From Hippopus hippopus (lineage: Eukaryota > Mollusca > Bivalvia > Cardiida > Cardiidae): 64,000 nucleotides of DNA. Positions 61,985 to 64,000 of this stretch are shown piece by piece. Within the stretch, counting starts at the first letter, position 1, and the number at the start of each line of letters is the position of its first letter. The notes beneath the pieces were generated by a model, which was given only the letters and a program-made list of their open reading frames with translations, was not told where the DNA came from and did not search any database. The stretch covers positions 11,557,215 through 11,621,214 of the forward strand of contig OX328112.1 of the NCBI GenBank assembly GCA_946811185.2, read 5' to 3'. The translations under genes were made by a program, and so were the position numbers.

Positions 61985-64000
61985 TAAGCTTGAACGGACC
62001 TTTACAGGGCATGAAAAGTTGGACATAACGACTTTAAAAACAAAAAAGAACTTGGGGACAGACCTAGACTTTCATATCTTTTTTTTTAAGAACATGGAAT
62101 ATCAGACGTGGGAATCCTCATGCTCTTAAGTGAAAAATATCTGATTTTGGAGAATTAAAAAACCGGAACGGTCCTGTAAAGACTCTAAAACGGGAACCCG
62201 TGAACGTAAAAAGAGAAGAAGTCGGAAAATGACCAATATCTTATCAGTAACATAAAATACCTTAAGTCTGAAACGTCAGATTGAACATGAACTGAATTGA
62301 AAATATGTGATATTTGATTATAGAAGGACCAGAACGGAGCCTAACAGACCCTTAATGGCGTACCTGTGAACTTAAAAAAACAGTGAGGAAACTGGGAAAT
62401 GGCCAACATTGCACAATATGAGTATGGAAAACCCGGAACGGATGGTAACGGTACCTGAAAAGCCTTCACAGGAACTGAAAAACACATTTGGAAATCGGGA
62501 AAGGAACAAAACTGTTGTAGAAATATGAAATCTGCGACGTAGGAAACATTAAAATGAACATGAACCGAATTGAAAAGATCCGGTATGGACTAGTGAAATA
62601 CTGGAACGGACTCGAATCGACCTTTGACAGCGTTCATAGGAACAAAAACCTATATGAAAAAATGGGGAAAAGACCAAAAACCTTATCAGAAATATGAAAT
62701 ATCGGACGTAGGAATGAACATGAATTGAATTGAAAACATCCGATGTTGGAGTATGGAAATACCGGAACGGACATTAACCGACCTTTAAAAGTCTTCATAA
62801 GGAGTAAAAGCTTCATGTGAAAATCGGGAAAGGACCAAAATCTCATCAGAAATATAAAATGTTGGACGAAGGAATCCGTAAATGAACATAAACAGAATTG
62901 AAAAGAGCCGATGTTGGAGTACGGAAATACCGAAACGGACCTGTACCGACCTTTAAAAGCCTTCACAAGGCATAAAAGCTTCGTGTAAATATCGAGAAAG
63001 GACCAAAATCTCATCAGAAATATAAAATGACGCACAAAGGAATCATTAAATGAATATGAACGGAATTGAAAACATACGATATTGGAGTATGGAAATACCG
63101 GAACGGACCTGAACCGGCCCTTAAAGAACCTTCCCAAAGGCTGAAAGCTTCATGTGAAAATCGAGAAAGGACCAAAATCTCATCAGAAATATGAAATGAC
63201 GGACAAAGGGGTGATTAAATGAATATGAACAGAATTGAAGAATACGATGTTGGAGTATGGAAATACCAGAACGGACCTGAACCGACCCTTAAAAACCTTC
63301 CCAAAGGCTGAAAGCTTCATGTGAAAAATGGTTAAGGACCAAAATCTCATCAGAAATATGAAATGACGGACAAAGGAATCCGTAAATGAACATTAACAGA
63401 ATTGAAAAGATTCAATGTTTGACTATGGAAATACCAGAACGGACATTAATCGACCTTAGAAAGCCTCCTGAAGGACTAAAAGCTTCATGTGAATATAGGG
63501 AAAGGACCAAAATCTTATCAGAAATATAAAATGTCGGACGAAGGAATCCGTAAATGAACATAAACAGAATTGAAAAGAGCCGATGTTGGAGTATGGAAAT
63601 ACCGGATCGGACCTGTACCGACCTTTAAAAGCCTTCACAAGGCATCCAAGCTTCATGTGAATATCGAGAAAGAACTAAAATCTCATCAGAAATATGAAAT
63701 GTCGGACGAAGGAATCATTAAATGAATATGAACCGAATTGAAAACATCCCATGTCGGAGTATGGAAATACCGGAACGGACCTGAACCGACCATTAAAAGC
63801 TTTCCCAAGGACAAAAAGCTTAATGTGAAAATCGGGAAAGGACCGAAATCTCATCCAAAATAAAACGATCTCAGACGAAGGAATCATTAAATGAATATGA
63901 ACCAAATAGAAAACATACGATGTTGGGGTATGGAAATACCGGAACAGACCTGAACCGACTCTTAAAAACTTTCCCAAGGACTACGTGTTTCATGTGAAAA
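61985..64000 (+). repeat. 168-bp satellite array, running off the window
   Basis: The marker GTATGGAAATACCGGAACGG recurs at 62,751, 62,919, 63,087, 63,255, 63,423, 63,591 and 63,759 (exactly 168 apart) and at 63,928 (169). Upstream units to about 61,985 are more diverged and one is shortened. Each unit also has CCAAAATCTCATCAGAAATA and GAATTGAAAAC blocks. Confidence 0.95.

Overview
This is a eukaryotic, low-GC, intron-rich and very repeat-rich window. The gene content and repeat types point to a lophotrochozoan, most likely a bivalve mollusc: an allatotropin-type neuropeptide precursor, a metazoan CASC3/Barentsz gene, a PLAC8-family gene, tRNA-derived SINEs and dense small inverted-repeat elements. 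I name no species. All gene models are hand-built from reading frames, splice-site consensus and family knowledge; no RNA evidence was available.

Genes. (1) 0.66-1.0 kb (-): one convincing internal exon of an unrecognised protein. (2) 9.8-10.8 kb (+): the last two coding exons of a PLAC8/cornifelin-family membrane-associated Cys-rich protein. (3) 28.4-32.3 kb (+): a three-coding-exon precursor of an allatotropin-like amidated neuropeptide, with signal peptide, basic cleavage sites, Gly-Lys-Arg amidation signal and poly(A) signal. (4) 39.45-59.9 kb (-): the complete coding part of CASC3 (MLN51/Barentsz), the exon junction complex factor. It has 13 coding exons with every phase matching and gives about 1114 residues, including an Arg/Asp/Asn/Tyr repeat domain and an acidic C-terminal tail. 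(5) 61.4 kb (+): a possible signal-peptide first exon. No operon logic applies; the genes look functionally independent.

Repeats (family letters are mine). A: about 225-bp TTAA-flanked MITE with ends like CYCTTTACCA and a near-perfect central hairpin, piggyBac-like, more than 40 copies, present in most CASC3 introns. B: about 260-bp MITE ending in GAGCCATGCTCT with a central CAGCCTGCGCA hairpin. C: about 200-bp TTAA-flanked element with a central hairpin around AGATCAGACTGCAC. D: element with a GATCGAAATTTATTTCATC terminal hairpin. E: about 365-bp element ending in AAGGTAGTAGAC. F, G, H, I: other interspersed families. S1, S2, S3: tRNA-derived SINEs. There is also a deleted mariner, a 614-bp hAT-like insertion with an 8-bp target duplication, and a 107-bp MITE with an 8-bp target duplication. 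Nested insertions give a relative order: A in B, C in B, hAT-like in A, SINE in A, SINE in SINE.

Tandem repeats. A 58-bp array lies at 34.2-36.0 kb, a 168-bp satellite runs off the right end (62-64 kb), and a 10-bp minisatellite at 61.6 kb looks derived from the satellite monomer. Simple repeats lie at 3.3-4.4, 16.2, 38.5 and 52.7 kb. A repeated theme is that repeats or palindromes sit directly against 3' splice sites (CASC3 exons 4 and 13, allatotropin exon 2).
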